From Clarireedia homoeocarpa (lineage: Eukaryota; Ascomycota; Leotiomycetes; Helotiales; Rutstroemiaceae), in contig LNKV01000004.1 in assembly GCA_001465935.1 (NCBI GenBank), forward strand, positions 672,858 through 736,857: a stretch of DNA of 64,000 bases. The letters are read 5' to 3'. Shown one piece after another: positions 11,801 to 23,138 of this stretch (the first letter of the stretch is position 1; the number at the start of each line of letters is the position of its first letter). The translations under genes and the position numbers were made by a program. The notes beneath the pieces are model-generated. The model ran no database searches. It was not told the DNA's origin and saw nothing but the letters and a program-made list of their open reading frames with translations.

Positions 11801-12758
11801 AGAGGATCATATCCTGTAACGACAATCTCGGTTGGGGGACCTGAACCAAAATGTGTTCTTGGATCATATTTGTACGGTTTTAACATAAACGGAGAGTCGT
11901 TCAATCGCGAATGCGCATTGTGATAATCGGTATTGATGTACATCAACTTGCCACCTTTGGCCAGTCGCGGATCCGCTGGGGGAGCGTCATCTTTCTGAAA
12001 AGCTATTAGCCAGACGTTCACACACATAAGATGACGCTCCCCTCAGCAGATTGTATACGTACCAAACCAAACTCCTTATATTGTGGTTGACGCTCTCGTC
12101 GTTCTCGTGAAGACTTGAGGGTGTTATCCAACAGAGGATCATATACACACTTCTTCCCTTGCACGTTTCTTGTGGGATCTCGAGCGAGGACTCGTGGTTC
12201 GTAGGGGACTTGCTCTGCTGGAGCAGCACTAGATTGAACGAAGTCATGTGAGGAGGTTGCATTTTCGCCCGCAAACGAAGCGGTGGCAGTGACAGATATG
12301 TCAATTTTTGTGTTGTTGGGACTCGCAACAGGATGTGGGGAAGAATCGATATTGGTCAGTGGCGTGCAGTCGTTTATATTTCGCGAGCTTCCAGATGCGT
12401 GTACATTGTGAGAATGTTGAGCAGGTGCGCTGAAAAGAGAAGAACCAGTACTCGAGTGGGAGCTTGCTGAGCCCACCCCATTGAGGATATCGCCCTGTAC
12501 TGAATCGTTGTCTTCGTTTGGAAGAGGTGCGGGTTCCGTCATGTGTTCTGTGCTAGGGGTGTTGGTGCCTCCTGTAAGACGAGTGATAGCAGCATTGTCA
12601 GCCAAAGCTTGCGCATTGAATTGGGAGTCAGCGACCGAAGGAACGCTTTGTAAATCTGATTGCTGAGCCTTTGATCTTTCTCTTTCCTTCGCCTTATCCT
12701 TCGCGGCACGAGGAGCAGATGGGAAGAATTGTGCGAAGCTCGCCCCAGTACGAGACAT
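8811..12758 (-). CDS. SET1: Histone H3 lysine-4 methyltransferase, catalytic subunit of COMPASS
   Basis: Three exons (12758-12063, 11994-8970, 8914-8811) give 1274 residues, as expected for filamentous-fungal Set1. An N-terminal Ser/Thr-rich region is followed by an RRM-like domain (about 286-370, with [10 protein letters not shown]), the Set1 RNA-binding domain (about 468-542), a long charged region with many K/R and D/E blocks, the N-SET domain (starting near 993 with [18 protein letters not shown]) and the SET domain (about 1131-1274). SET signatures are [18 protein letters not shown] (near 1211), the split ELTYDYKFE and the post-SET cysteines [13 protein letters not shown]. The last intron has GTAAGT and an ACTAAC branch site and interrupts the SET domain. 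It mono-, di- and tri-methylates H3K4 in the nucleus within COMPASS. Confidence 0.96.
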
Positions 12759-15700
12759 CGTGTGACTGTAGTTGATCTACCTCTTTCTCCTTCTGCCAGC
12801 CACCATCTCTTATGTAGAAATCAATGAGCGACCGCATGCATTAAAGCATCAATGGCGGATAGCCAAAGACGCGCAAATAAACCGACGATATTAACGCGAC
12901 TCCCCCCGAAAGACAGATTTGATGAAAGCGAGAGCACTATATTATTAGGTTGGAAAAATGGGATCTGAAGTCGGTATAAGTTGTCGCAGGCGATCTGCGA
13001 ACGATGGCAGATGCAATTTAATTGCTATGCGACAATTCAAGAGCCTTTCTTTGAGAGTTGGAGTTGTTTGTTTCGCTGATATAAGTCGTTGTAGTTATGG
13101 AATGGAGAATGGAAATGCTTGAATTGAGGTTCAATACTATTTCTTACTGTTCCCTAATAGGTTAATGTTGAAAAAGCTGCTTTAAGCCTAATCGGGCTAC
13201 TATCTATCCAAGGAGTTGGCGAGCTGGTGAGTGCAAGGGGCAGAGCAACAATAATCAATAACAACATAGAAGCAGAGAATAAAACCCGTTTCTACAGTAC
13301 TTCTTCGAATACTGTGTTACTCATTCTTCACTCATCAGCTCTTCCTGTTGCACAACAAAATATCAGAGGTTTCAAAGTCACGCGGTAGCTGCGTTTTTCA
13401 GTGAAATCGCTCAAAGCGTTAGTTCTACTTAGCCTGGCACGGGCATTGCGTCACTGGTGAAGCGAGTGCATCAAGCGAACGCAGACTGGTTTGCAATTAC
13501 CATGGAATCAATCCTGCGAGTATAGTGGTCGTTACTGGAAAATTCCCGGTAGACATGATAACAAGAACTGGGAAATGGTCAGGACAGCAATGTGAATGGG
13601 ACAATGAAAGGATTGCTGCATCTCCCACGGGTATGAAGAATGCTTTGCTGAGGTGGGGTTAGAGGCGGTCAAATAGAGGTGTCATGTTCTGGTGCCTCAG
13701 CCAAGAAACCCCCTGAGTCCTTTCCTTTCCGGGTTTGTTGCACGCGGAGCACGTGTCTGTTGTTGAATAGCATTTTTATATTAGACATATGTTGGACGTA
13801 GCCTTAGCCTTCCATTGCGTGCGGCAGCAAGTGCATGTCGTACGAAATGAAAGACGTTACGGCTATTCTTCAGGTAGCCGTTGGGCTCTCGGAAATGGAC
13901 GTTGAAGAACGATCTCCGGGGTCGCTCACATTATCCTAGAATACAGCATCATTCCAGCTTGAAGTTTATGGGCTTCGCCCATATGATAAGCCTTGATTGC
14001 TGTTGGCGCTGAATTCGTTGAACTAAAGACCATACACTCCTATCCCAATACAGTACAACTACATTGACATCACGTGATGATTCTGTTCCTCACTATCTCC
14101 ATCTCTTTGTCGTTTACAAGGCTCATTAGACATTCGAAAGGCTGTAAAACCATATGAGAATCTCTAGGCTCAAGTCAAATAACGGGGTCTTTCGTGTTCG
14201 GAAAACTAATCCAGCCGCAGCTCCACTGAAATAACATCCATTCCTCGTCCATTCATCAAGCGGCTTCATACCTCTATCCCTGATCTCAGTAACTGCTTCT
14301 TGTTTCTCTTTGGTTTATACCTTGTGTATTTATCCTACGGTATCTTCTAAGATTGTACATGTAAACTCCAAATCCAAGCCATAACATGGAAATGCATAGT
14401 GGGCGTCCTGTAGTATAATACCCCGTATAACGGCATTTTGCATAACTTGGAGGCCACATAGTGGTAGTGGCAAAGGAGTAGGATATTCGTAGATTTCTGC
14501 TCGTGGAATCGACTCTAAATATGGCATTGCTGTATGTCGCAAACAAAATCACGGTAAGCATGATGTATAAAAACAGAATAGCTTTGTGGCGAGACCATCA
14601 TTGAAGTTCATCATCATTTATCTCGTATTCAGTGTGCGAATATTGTCTTGCGGTTTCAATACCTAGCAAAGGTACACAGTCAGCCATACTGCTCTGGACG
14701 AGCTGTCGATAGTTCGTGGTGGGAAAGACGGACGACCTTCACCTACCTATATTATGGTCGAAAGCGCATGATGGAACCATAACTCGCCCAGGTTCTCTTG
14801 GAGGTCTTCGTGAAGCCCTCGCTATAAATCATCTGTACTCACACAAACCTTCGAAGGTAGGCCAGGCCGAAGATCTCGTTTCCCAAAACGGCCTATGAAA
14901 TTTGTGGCGCCTTATACATCGCCGGATGCTGTGACTCTATGCTTGTGAAGAAACAGAAAATTGCATCAACGCCTGGGAGTTTCTTTGCCGAGCTTGAATA
15001 CTGGCTATCAGCGATGTATGTTCTTACTTCAATATCAGAAGTCCAAGATAGATTAGAAGCCCATTGAAGTGAGGAATAATGAACGGAAGATACCTTAGGA
15101 ATCCTACGTCTTTAATTATCACTATGGAGATAGACATCTTATTCAAAAAGACACCCCAAATATACTACCATTCTGCAGGGAAGTAGAAATATCGCCTAAG
15201 CACTATGAAGATAGCCAAGAAGTTCTGCATCCATATATACCACAACCTCCCATCACATGCCTCGCGTCTTGTATTTAACACACCACACATTAGCATTGAT
15301 TATTCGGCCGTCGATCACCGTTAAAATCTTGGCCGATGGGCTGAGTGATTGTATTATGCAGACAGAGGAAACATGTTGTCACAAGTATTTGTGCCGTGCC
15401 ACACACTGCAACTGTCAGCAAACCGTTGCTACGACGATATGATTCCCACTACTACGATCCAACAAAAGCAAAATGTATATCCTTGTTTTTGGTCTGGGAA
15501 AGGCACAAGCATGTCTGCCCTAGCCTCTTTGATAAACCTCGTCAATATTCCTACACCAAATTAGTCTAGCAACAGCTCCTCGCCTAGAATCAGATTTCTC
15601 AAGCGCCACCCAGAAAGACACAATTGTGGTCCCGCCCCCCCAAGGTCCTTCACAAAGAAGTAAATTTATGAGTTTGAGACACTCCCAGAGGGATGCCTGT

Positions 15701-16053
15701 GAGTGAACAGCGTAGAGTGTAAGAGGAATCATACAGGGTGATGTGGAATTCTGTAACTGTGGATTCCAAAATAACAGAAACTTCTTAACATGACGACGTT
15801 CAGACAAGATGCTGCAGGATTGAAAGGCGTTGGGTAATACTAATTGAAACACTGCCAGTGGAGTAAAAACACGCTCCCAGTACACAATATCAATACACAG
15901 TGCGGGGAGCAACAATGAATATTAATGAATATCATGTTATGGTACAGAAAGCATTGGTATATTCAGAAAAGAGACATTCTGTGACCATCAAAAACGCCAT
16001 TCATTCATCCACCCATTCAATTCGTAGTACAAGAGGCAGCCTCAACGTTTTTG
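12759..16053. other. 3.3-kb gene-free region
   Basis: Between the start of SET1 and the stop of the securin-like gene there is no open frame above about 130 codons with protein-like composition on either strand, and no recognisable transposon, tRNA or tandem repeat. The SET1 promoter and 5' leader must lie in its left end. The remainder could carry a non-coding transcript or a decayed gene; the sequence does not decide. Confidence 0.5.
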
Positions 16054-17454
16054 TTATTCAACATCGCCCAGAGTCATGATGAATTCTTCTTCATCCTCAT
16101 CAAACTTCTTCAAGCACTCAGGTAAAGCACCGCGCAAGCCCGGCTCTAACTCTTCATCATCAACATCAAAAGCACTTAGAAAGTCGGGTCTCTTGTATTC
16201 TGGTACATTCAAGTTCTCTTGATTGGCAAACCTTGCTGGAGTGATTGTGCTCTCTGAGTTTTGAGAAATATTACTGGCTGATCGTGAAAGCCCAGGATTT
16301 ACTCTTTTTTGTAGAATAGTGGATGGTGCTTCTCTCTTCTGAAGAGGATTTGATACAGATCTACCTTTCGTGTATCCGATGGTGCTTCTTGAGGTAATTG
16401 CAGCTGCCTTGTGTTGCATGGTAGCATGTGGAATGGGTGCAATGATCATGGTTTTCTTGCCTCGCGTGAGGAAACTCGATACAGGCCTCGCAATGGCAGT
16501 TGCTGGTCTCTTCACAGGCTCAGCGGTGGCTTTAGGAGCAGTAGATAGCGCGGATGCTGCCCGTCGTGAAGTGACTGTGGCGGGGCCTCTAATTTGAGTG
16601 GAAATTGTAGGTTTTGGTGTCTGCTCCATGAAAACCTTGGCTTTGTTTTGTTGTGAGGATGCCTTATTTTGGAGATGTCTGAAGGTTTCCGGCATATCTC
16701 CAATAGTCCACTCCTCTTCCATAGCTGCTAGCACCAACTCATCGGTTCTTTCTGTGGACTTTCTGTAGCCTTCTTCGAGATCCCGCTCTACCTTGGATTT
16801 GCCATCTTTATCAGCAGTGTTGTACCACGCTCCTAGGCTTCCTCTTGTGAGGTTTTCTGGCTTCAACACATCGTAATTTAGGCAACCTTTAGGGAAAATA
16901 TCCGAGTCAAAAGGAATATCCTTCGACCTTGGCGGCATATATTCTACATCGGGTTCCCCCAGGGGACTGTCATCACCGTGTACGTCAATCTTGACCTTTT
17001 CTGTTACCCTCGACCTCGGTTTCCGCACACTGGGCTGCTTCGAAACCGTCTTTTCAAGTTCCTTTTCTACTCCTGGACCTGCAGGAGTTTGGAATACCTT
17101 GGTTTTGGCATTTGTAGTTTTCATTCCGAGCGGAGCACGGTTTCGAGGACCTTTTGTGCAGAGATTAGCATGTAAATGGCCAATGACCATAAAGCACTTA
17201 CCCATTGGTGTAATGAAGGCATTCTTATCAATTGTGACATCCTTTCCTCCTAGACCTTTACCCTTACCAGTACCCTTGCCTCCAAATCCCGTCGGTGCGT
17301 TCTCATCGTTCAATGGGACTTTCAATGGCGTCTTTGGGAATTTATTTCCGGGAGTTTTTGGCTGCAAACCTCTGGTACTTTGATTGAGGGGTTTCGAGGC
17401 AGCTACCTGCTGATGGCCATGGACCAAATTCTCCTGATCGCGAGCTGCTAACAT
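16054..17454 (-). CDS. Securin-like protein (Pds1/Cut2 family)
   Basis: Two exons (17454-17202, 17150-16054) give 449 residues. The start MLAARDQENLVHGHQQ was preferred over an upstream ATG in the same frame because the sequence before it does not look like protein. Features resembling S. pombe Cut2 are an N-terminal NQ/QEN element and basic Pro-rich patches, a NRAPLG motif after the splice, and a DVEYMPP segment near residue 153, with an acidic C-terminus (DVDDEELEPG, DEDEEE). One RxxL sequence (RGSLGAW) could act as a destruction box; no canonical KEN box is seen. Securin binds and inhibits separase until anaphase. The family assignment is an inference from short motifs. The 51-bp intron (GTAAGT, GCTAAT branch) is in frame and stop-free. 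Confidence 0.55.
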   Translation of the reverse strand: MLAARDQENLVHGHQQVAASKPLNQSTRGLQPKTPGNKFPKTPLKVPLNDENAPTGFGGKGTGKGKGLGGKDVTIDKNAFITPMGKCFMVIGHLHANLCTKGPRNRAPLGMKTTNAKTKVFQTPAGPGVEKELEKTVSKQPSVRKPRSRVTEKVKIDVHGDDSPLGEPDVEYMPPRSKDIPFDSDIFPKGCLNYDVLKPENLTRGSLGAWYNTADKDGKSKVERDLEEGYRKSTERTDELVLAAMEEEWTIGDMPETFRHLQNKASSQQNKAKVFMEQTPKPTISTQIRGPATVTSRRAASALSTAPKATAEPVKRPATAIARPVSSFLTRGKKTMIIAPIPHATMQHKAAAITSRSTIGYTKGRSVSNPLQKREAPSTILQKRVNPGLSRSASNISQNSESTITPARFANQENLNVPEYKRPDFLSAFDVDDEELEPGLRGALPECLKKFDEDEEEFIMTLGDVE

Positions 17455-17931
17455 ATTGAGGGCAATCCGTTCCTCTGCGGGGCTGCGGTATAATTGTTTT
17501 GAATGGAATGTTTGTCGACGAAAATCTATTGCATTGAAATTATGCAGCTTATCGACGCGTCGACTAGGATGGCGGGACTCAAAAGATATTGAAGTATTTT
17601 GATTCGTTTCTACGGCAACAACAGAACAGAAACGGTTCTTTCCAAAAATGGAAACCATCCATAAATCCATAAAGCCACCCCTTACTGTAGAGAGGGGACC
17701 CATACAAGTCAACACCCAACCATTCACAACCCTGCATGTTCGGTAGGCGATATATCGTGTCTTTAACCTTCCATCTACACCATTACCATCCACTCCATCC
17801 AACGGTCTCTGATTTATTCCAACTTACAAACCAACTACACATCAAAACTTCAAAGTGATACTCATTTCTGTATCAACTCTTTGTCAACTTACACCACTCA
17901 AGTAATCTCAAGAAGCCAAATCAACGCCAAA
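17455..17931. promoter_or_regulatory. Divergent promoter between securin-like gene and tropomyosin gene
   Basis: The two ATGs are 477 bp apart and face away from each other, so this interval must serve both. It has CT/CA-rich tracts toward the tropomyosin side. The open frame continuing upstream from the securin start covers part of it but is not protein-like. Confidence 0.55.
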
Positions 17932-18654
17932 ATGGATCGCATCAAGGAAGTAAGTGGAAACCCTCAAAAACAACCCCGCCATTTGAGCCCCTAATCCTGC
18001 GAAAAAGGATATTCTCATCGGGCGGTCGCCGCCAAACTAGAAATTTGGTTGGCATATTCTAACATGCTTGGGACAGAAAATGAACACCCTCCGTATCGAG
18101 GCTGAAGAAGCTACCCATAAGGTCGAGGAGCTCCAGTCTAAGGTCAAAGTACTCGAGCAGGAGAACCTACAAAAGGAGCAAGAGATCACTTCCCTTACAC
18201 ACAAGAACAGCTTGTTAGAGGCCGAGGTTGAGAAGTTGGAGAATGGTATTAAGGAGGCCAAATCCATAGCAGAGGAGGGTAGTCAACACGGTACACAGAA
18301 CGAGACTCTTCAACGACGACTGCAGCTTTTGGAGGAGGAGGCTGAGGAAGCCGATAAGAACCTCCGCGAAACAAACGACAAGTAAGTTACCGCTATTCTG
18401 ATCCTTTTCAAAAAAGGGTTCTTTTTCACATTTCTGCACATCTTCACACTTCCATACCCCTTAACCACAAGCTGATTATATTGTGTCTCAGACTCCGCCA
18501 AACCGATGTCAAGGCTGGTCACTTTGAACGTAAAGTACAAGCACTTGAGCAAGACCGCGATCAATGGGAGGCCAAGTTCGAGGAGATGGCCAAGAAGTAT
18601 GCTGCTGTGCAAAAGGAACTGGAGGATTTCCAAAACGAGATTGGCAACATGTAA
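17932..18654 (+). CDS. TPM1: Tropomyosin
   Basis: Three exons (17932-17949, 18077-18381, 18492-18654) encode 161 residues, the length of yeast and fission-yeast tropomyosins. After the short first exon MDRIKE the whole protein is a continuous heptad-repeat coiled coil (KMNTLRIEAEEATHKVEEL, LEQENLQKEQEI), ending in the typical LEDFQNEIGN. It binds along actin filaments and stabilises cables used in polar growth and cytokinesis. The six-codon first exon was placed by its GTAAGT donor and the fungal consensus start. The stop overlaps a GTAAGC sequence, so a further tiny 3' exon is possible but unnecessary. It is divergent from the securin-like gene and convergent with RRP17, 201 bp away. Confidence 0.94.
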
Positions 18655-18855
18655 GCTTGAGTTTTGGGTCAGGATGGAAGGTCATTGTTCTGGAGCTTTT
18701 TCGGTGCATGGGACGCGGATTGATCGCAGTTAAACCTCGTTGTTCGCTGGCGGTGGTACGCTGTTGTTACATGATTTCACTTTTCGATTGATATCGAAGT
18801 CACATACCAAATACTGCTGCGGCTTTCAAATCGTGAGGTTGTTAATATATTGCAT

Positions 18856-19601
18856 TTAATCATTTCCTCGCCGAGCGCCTGCTCTTGACTTGCTCCCAGA
18901 TCTCTGCTTGATTCTCGTCAACTTTCTCTCGGTCTTGCTCTCATACCTAAACTTCTTCTTAGGTTTCTTTGGCCATACTTTCTTAGTTTTCTCGTCCTTG
19001 TCTTCTTTTGAGACCTTCCCTTGGAACTTCGTGATCCCATCCTCGTCGTCTTCATGCTCGTCTTCCCTAGACTTTTTGATTCCTTCCTTGGAGATGTCTA
19101 CAGCCTCTACGGTGACGGTCGTGTATTTATCTTCATCAATGTATTCCTCTTCGTGGTCCACGGTTTCGATTTGTGGTTCTTCCTCTTCAATTCCTCCCCA
19201 CTCCTCCTCGTCGTCGGCTTCACCATTATCGAACTTGGTATTCACATCCTCCAGTAATGCATTCACAGCTTTGACGTGCTCCTCCAGTTCTTGTTTCCGT
19301 TCTTCGCGGAGCTACCAGCCGGCGATTATTAACATGGATTCTCCCGCCAGACGAGGCATGAAGATCCTCCACATACCTGTTTTCTCATAGTTATTCTCTC
19401 CTCTCTAGCTTTCTTCTCCGCCTCTTCCTGTGCCCTCTTCGTACGCTGAACCTTCCTCTTATGAAATCCGGTCAGATAGTCTGCGCGCGCATTGTCATCG
19501 AAATTGATTTCCTCGATTTTATGATCTATCTTCCTCTTTTTTCTCAATGGAGGTAGCACCGACTTCTTTGGCCGTGGGCGAACAATCATTGAAGGCTCCA
19601 T
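18856..19601 (-). CDS. RRP17: Ribosomal RNA-processing protein 17 / Nol12 family
   Basis: Two exons (19601-19377, 19311-18856) give 226 residues. The N-terminal Nol12 domain carries RPKKSVLPPLRKKRKID, INFDDNARADYLTGFHKRK and KRAQEEAEKKAREER, then LREERKQELEEHV after the splice. The C-terminal half has an acidic stretch (EEEWGGIEEEEP) and a basic tail (KKPKKKFRYESKTERK). Yeast Rrp17 is a nucleolar 5'-3' exonuclease needed for 5' end maturation of 5.8S and 25S rRNA. It starts 207 bp from BIG1 in divergent orientation. Length and motif order match the family. Confidence 0.9.
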
Positions 19602-19808
19602 TTTGTATTATGTGTTGTAAAATAATCGTCGCGCAATAAGTCTACTTTCAGAGTCCTAGGAAATATTTCTGGGGAGAGAATAATTTTGGCGGATTTTGCC
19701 GCTTAGTCATCACGCAGCTCAAGGTTACACTTGGAACTGTCTAAGCTTGGTTGACAGCTACCTCGACCATATCCCGCATCAACTCGACTTACAACAGCCA
19801 AATCAAAT
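19602..19808. promoter_or_regulatory. Short divergent promoter, RRP17 / BIG1
   Basis: Only 207 bp separate the two start codons, so core promoter elements for both genes must be packed here. No clear TATA box is seen for either direction. Confidence 0.5.
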
Positions 19809-20825
19809 ATGCGGTACTCGATTATTGGAAGCTTATTGCATTGCGCTGCCGCCGTGCATGCGTTCACGGATACATCGCCATTTCTCCTTTTTTCTTCTTC
19901 GACGTAAGTTTCACAATTCCAACAACCACGAGTTTTGTCCATCAAGCAGCCACTGACGACGAAATCGCAGATTACCCTCATCTATGCAACATGAAAACCA
20001 AGAATTGCAGACCGCCTCTTCTGTCTTGCACGCTACCAAAGACTTCCTCCGCACATGTCCTTCCGATCTTTACATCATCATCCAACAACCAGCACTCGCC
20101 GCCTCAGATCTCTCTGCACGGGGCGCAGTACCTCACTTGAGAGCAGCTATTGCGGATACTAGAGTGAAAGGGCTTTATAGCGTTGCGGATGTGGTTGCTG
20201 AAGACCTAAATGCCGTTCAAGAGTTGGAGTCCTTCATCGCATCATCTTGCGATGGAGCCAAGAAGACTATTGTAGTCAACTTAGACTCGTTATCCACTGA
20301 TCCAACCGTTCGAGCTGGAAAGTTAGCTGATCATGGTAAGGAATATACGGGTAATTTGTCTAATATACTCGAAGACTAATGAAATCATAGATGCCAAGAT
20401 AAACACCGACTTACTCGAAAATCTTTCGAGCGGTCCCGAATATACGGTGATCTACACGACTACTCCAGTTGGCGCAGTCATTGAATCGGAAGATGCAGAG
20501 CCTATTGTTTATGATGTCTCATTTGATGCCTCCGAACATCTTGACTTGAAGAGGGATTTCCGCGTCAGAGTTGACAACAGCACTAACTCCACGGATAACC
20601 GACCATTGTTTGATAAATATCAATTCTTCACTCCTGGTTTGTTGTTCTCTTCTCTTGGGTCCAACTTCATACTAACATTTTCAAGGTATTTTCATGGGTC
20701 TCTTAGTCGGTATCCTACTCCTCAGTATCCTTTCCGTAGGACTTAATGCAATTGGAAGCCTCAAAGTTTCTTATGGAGCTTTCGACAAGGAGATGGGACC
20801 AGCAGCCCAAAAGAAGCAACAGTAG
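19809..20825 (+). CDS. BIG1: BIG1-like ER membrane protein (V-ATPase accessory Ac45/Voa1 superfamily)
   Basis: Four exons (19809-19903, 19971-20335, 20391-20636, 20686-20825) give 281 residues. A signal peptide (about 1-18) is followed by the characteristic FTDTSPFLLFSS strand; the luminal domain contains FLRTCPSDLYIIIQQP, and a single membrane segment (about 237-258, FMGLLVGILLLSILSVGLNA) precedes a short tail ending KKQQ, a dilysine-like ER retrieval signal. BIG1 is an ER protein required for beta-1,6-glucan and related to V-ATPase assembly factors. All four exon joins preserve frame. It is divergent from RRP17 and convergent with FCF1. Confidence 0.88.
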
Positions 20826-21464
20826 TTTGCTTAGAAGTTGGCATGAAATGAAATGGAGTTTAATGCGAAGCCAAGATGGCTTGTCAGTGTATGATTTTGT
20901 GTGTATCAAGTAAAGCATGCATATTAGGGCTTTTCAGATTTCCTTGCTGGCTTCAATAGGTATGGGGTAGAATAGGGAGTTATCAATTTGATTCATTGAG
21001 CTTGTACATCTAGTCGATTCATCTCCGTAAGAAGCATGTCTAATCTCTTGGCCGATTCATTTATGGTTGAGCAAGAGGTAAAGCATTGAGAGTAAAACAG
21101 ACACATGCAATGGGCTGAGAGGTGAAGCGCACAATATATCCTTCGTAGTTATATGAGTGCATGGCACCATCATATTTTGCCCTTGCTGCATCATCTCCTT
21201 GACCCATTTCCTTTCTTAGTAAACCTAGATAATGACGGTGGCTGATCAGATGTATGTCAATAGACGTTGGGATTGGGTATCTCATGATACACACACTCTT
21301 CCAGCTCCAACCTTCCAATAGTCCCACCGAGTCCAAATATTTATAATGAATTTTTCCTTTCTCCCAAAACGCCATATTTTCGGATATGCCATGTCATACC
21401 CAAATCCTCTTTGCTTTCCCTCCCTTTCCTCCCTTTCCTCCAGCTTCCCTTCAAGTATCATGAC
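20826..21464. other. Convergent intergenic region, BIG1 / FCF1
   Basis: It holds both 3' UTRs. A 104-codon minus-strand frame at 21061-21375 has no recognisable features and is treated as chance. Confidence 0.5.
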
Positions 21465-22167
21465 CTACTTCTCAGGCGCATCCGGCAACCTCTCAATAAC
21501 ATACTTCCCCCTCGCTACACTCATAATCGGCACACCCGGCACCTTCCTCACTCTCCTCTTCAAATCCCTATCATTCGTCGCCACAATATAAATCTTATGT
21601 TTCACCACTCGATCCACAATACAATCGTCTGCATACACACCCTTATGGTCGCACTGCAGACGCTGCCATCGCTCATCTCTCGCAATTCGCAAAGCAATCC
21701 GATACTTCGGTCCGAGCTTTTCCAATTCTGCCATCACGCAGGACGTGATTACTGGTATGCATTTGGCATAGAGTGTGTCCATGAGGGATTCGAGAAGGGG
21801 AAGCTTGCGCTGGACGGTATGGGAGAGAAAGTTGGTGTCGATTAGGATGTGATAGGGGGGCACGAGAGCTTCGTTGTATTGGAAGAAGAGGGCGGAGGAT
21901 ACCTGGGGTCTGTGGAGCGGGAGGATTAGACTTGAGTGAGAGCGGGGAAGGTGAGAGGGGAGCTTACGCTTCGCGGACGAGCTCTTTGGGTTTGTTGGCA
22001 TTCTCTTCGCCCTTTGCCTGATTCTGCTTTAGACGGGCATCTCGCTGGCCGATTATTCTTTTGACCTATACACCTGGTGAGTGGGTGGGCTAATCGATAA
22101 GATATTGAGAATTGGGAAGGCTGGTACATACGGCGCCAAATTTGCGGGTTACTTTCGCCTTGCCCAT
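21465..22167 (-). CDS. FCF1: FCF1/Utp24 PIN-domain endonuclease of the small-subunit processome
   Basis: Three exons (22167-22132, 22065-21968, 21909-21465) give 192 residues, close to yeast Fcf1. The N-terminus MGKAKVTRKFGA joins VKRIIGQRDARLK, then KELVREA and PQVSSALFFQYNEALVPPY. The PIN domain has the acidic metal-binding residues in HILIDTNFLSH, DDCIVDR and VATNDRDLKRR. Fcf1 cleaves pre-rRNA at sites A1 and A2 in the nucleolus. The first exon is only 36 bp with a GTATGT donor. It is divergent from the CSI2-like gene, about 970 bp away. Confidence 0.95.
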
Positions 22168-23138
22168 TGTGAAATATCTGGTGATCCGCTTAAGATTTTC
22201 ACTTGTCTTCTACTTAAAGAACGACAACACAGTTTGTGGTGGGATGGTGGTGAGTGAGCTTGGCTTGGTAGCTGTGCCAGTATCGCGATAGAAAATCATA
22301 AATTTCTTGTGATAGCATGGATTCTGCCATTTCTCGCCGCTCTCTAGCCACTTCAGCGCCCCAATGACTGCCACTGTTGCTCCTGGTAACTATTAATATA
22401 GCCCGAAATGGCTAGCTCTACATTTACTATTGACTGCTAAGCAACATTGAGTTTAGTCGGCTTTGTCCAAGGCGTCCTTGGTTGGGGAATGCAGGAACAC
22501 GATGGGAAGGGAAAGTGAAAGTGTGGAAAATACGAGAGATAGTCAAGCGGGAGTGAAAGAGTGACTTGGAAGGAAAATAGGCGGATTCGAATTCCTTCTC
22601 CTGTCCTCTCATTCTTCGAATACATCACCATTAAAAATATATCTTCAAATCGTCGCATTCGCTCATTCTCCTTTATTTTGGATGTATTGTATCGCATCGT
22701 GCTGCTACGCCCTTTTGGTCGAAAATTGAGGTCCTCGCATGAACTCCTTTGGATACAGCGCTTTAGAGACCCTTTTACCCTTGTAAACATCAACTGTTGT
22801 ACCCTGAAACAGAAGTCTCCATTGCCTACTGCACAACACACCAGCGACTTAAGACGTCGTGATCCGGTCTGGAGATCTTTCTTGGGACGAATCAGCATAT
22901 TTTCCGAAATTGAAGAGTGGATTATTGGCTTCATTTCATAACTCAAATTTGACCTCATCGACTTCAATTTTCAGCTTGGTCTTCGTCATCCAAACCGAAG
23001 GATCTCGAGGCCTTTTCGGTCGCTACGACAACTTCTTCTAGGGTCCGTACTCGCATCCATTGGATCGGGCGAGACGAAATCCAACTTTTGATCTCTCACG
23101 AAGCACAACCTCGAAATTTGAGTAGATCAACGAACAAA
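22168..23138. promoter_or_regulatory. Divergent intergenic region, FCF1 / CSI2-like
   Basis: About 970 bp hold both promoters. The right half is CT-rich and probably contains a long 5' leader of the CSI2-like gene. Short open frames here look like chance. Confidence 0.4.

Noticed and set aside
21061..21375. 104-codon minus-strand frame in the BIG1-FCF1 gap
   Set aside because: Lies in convergent 3' UTRs and has no recognisable features.
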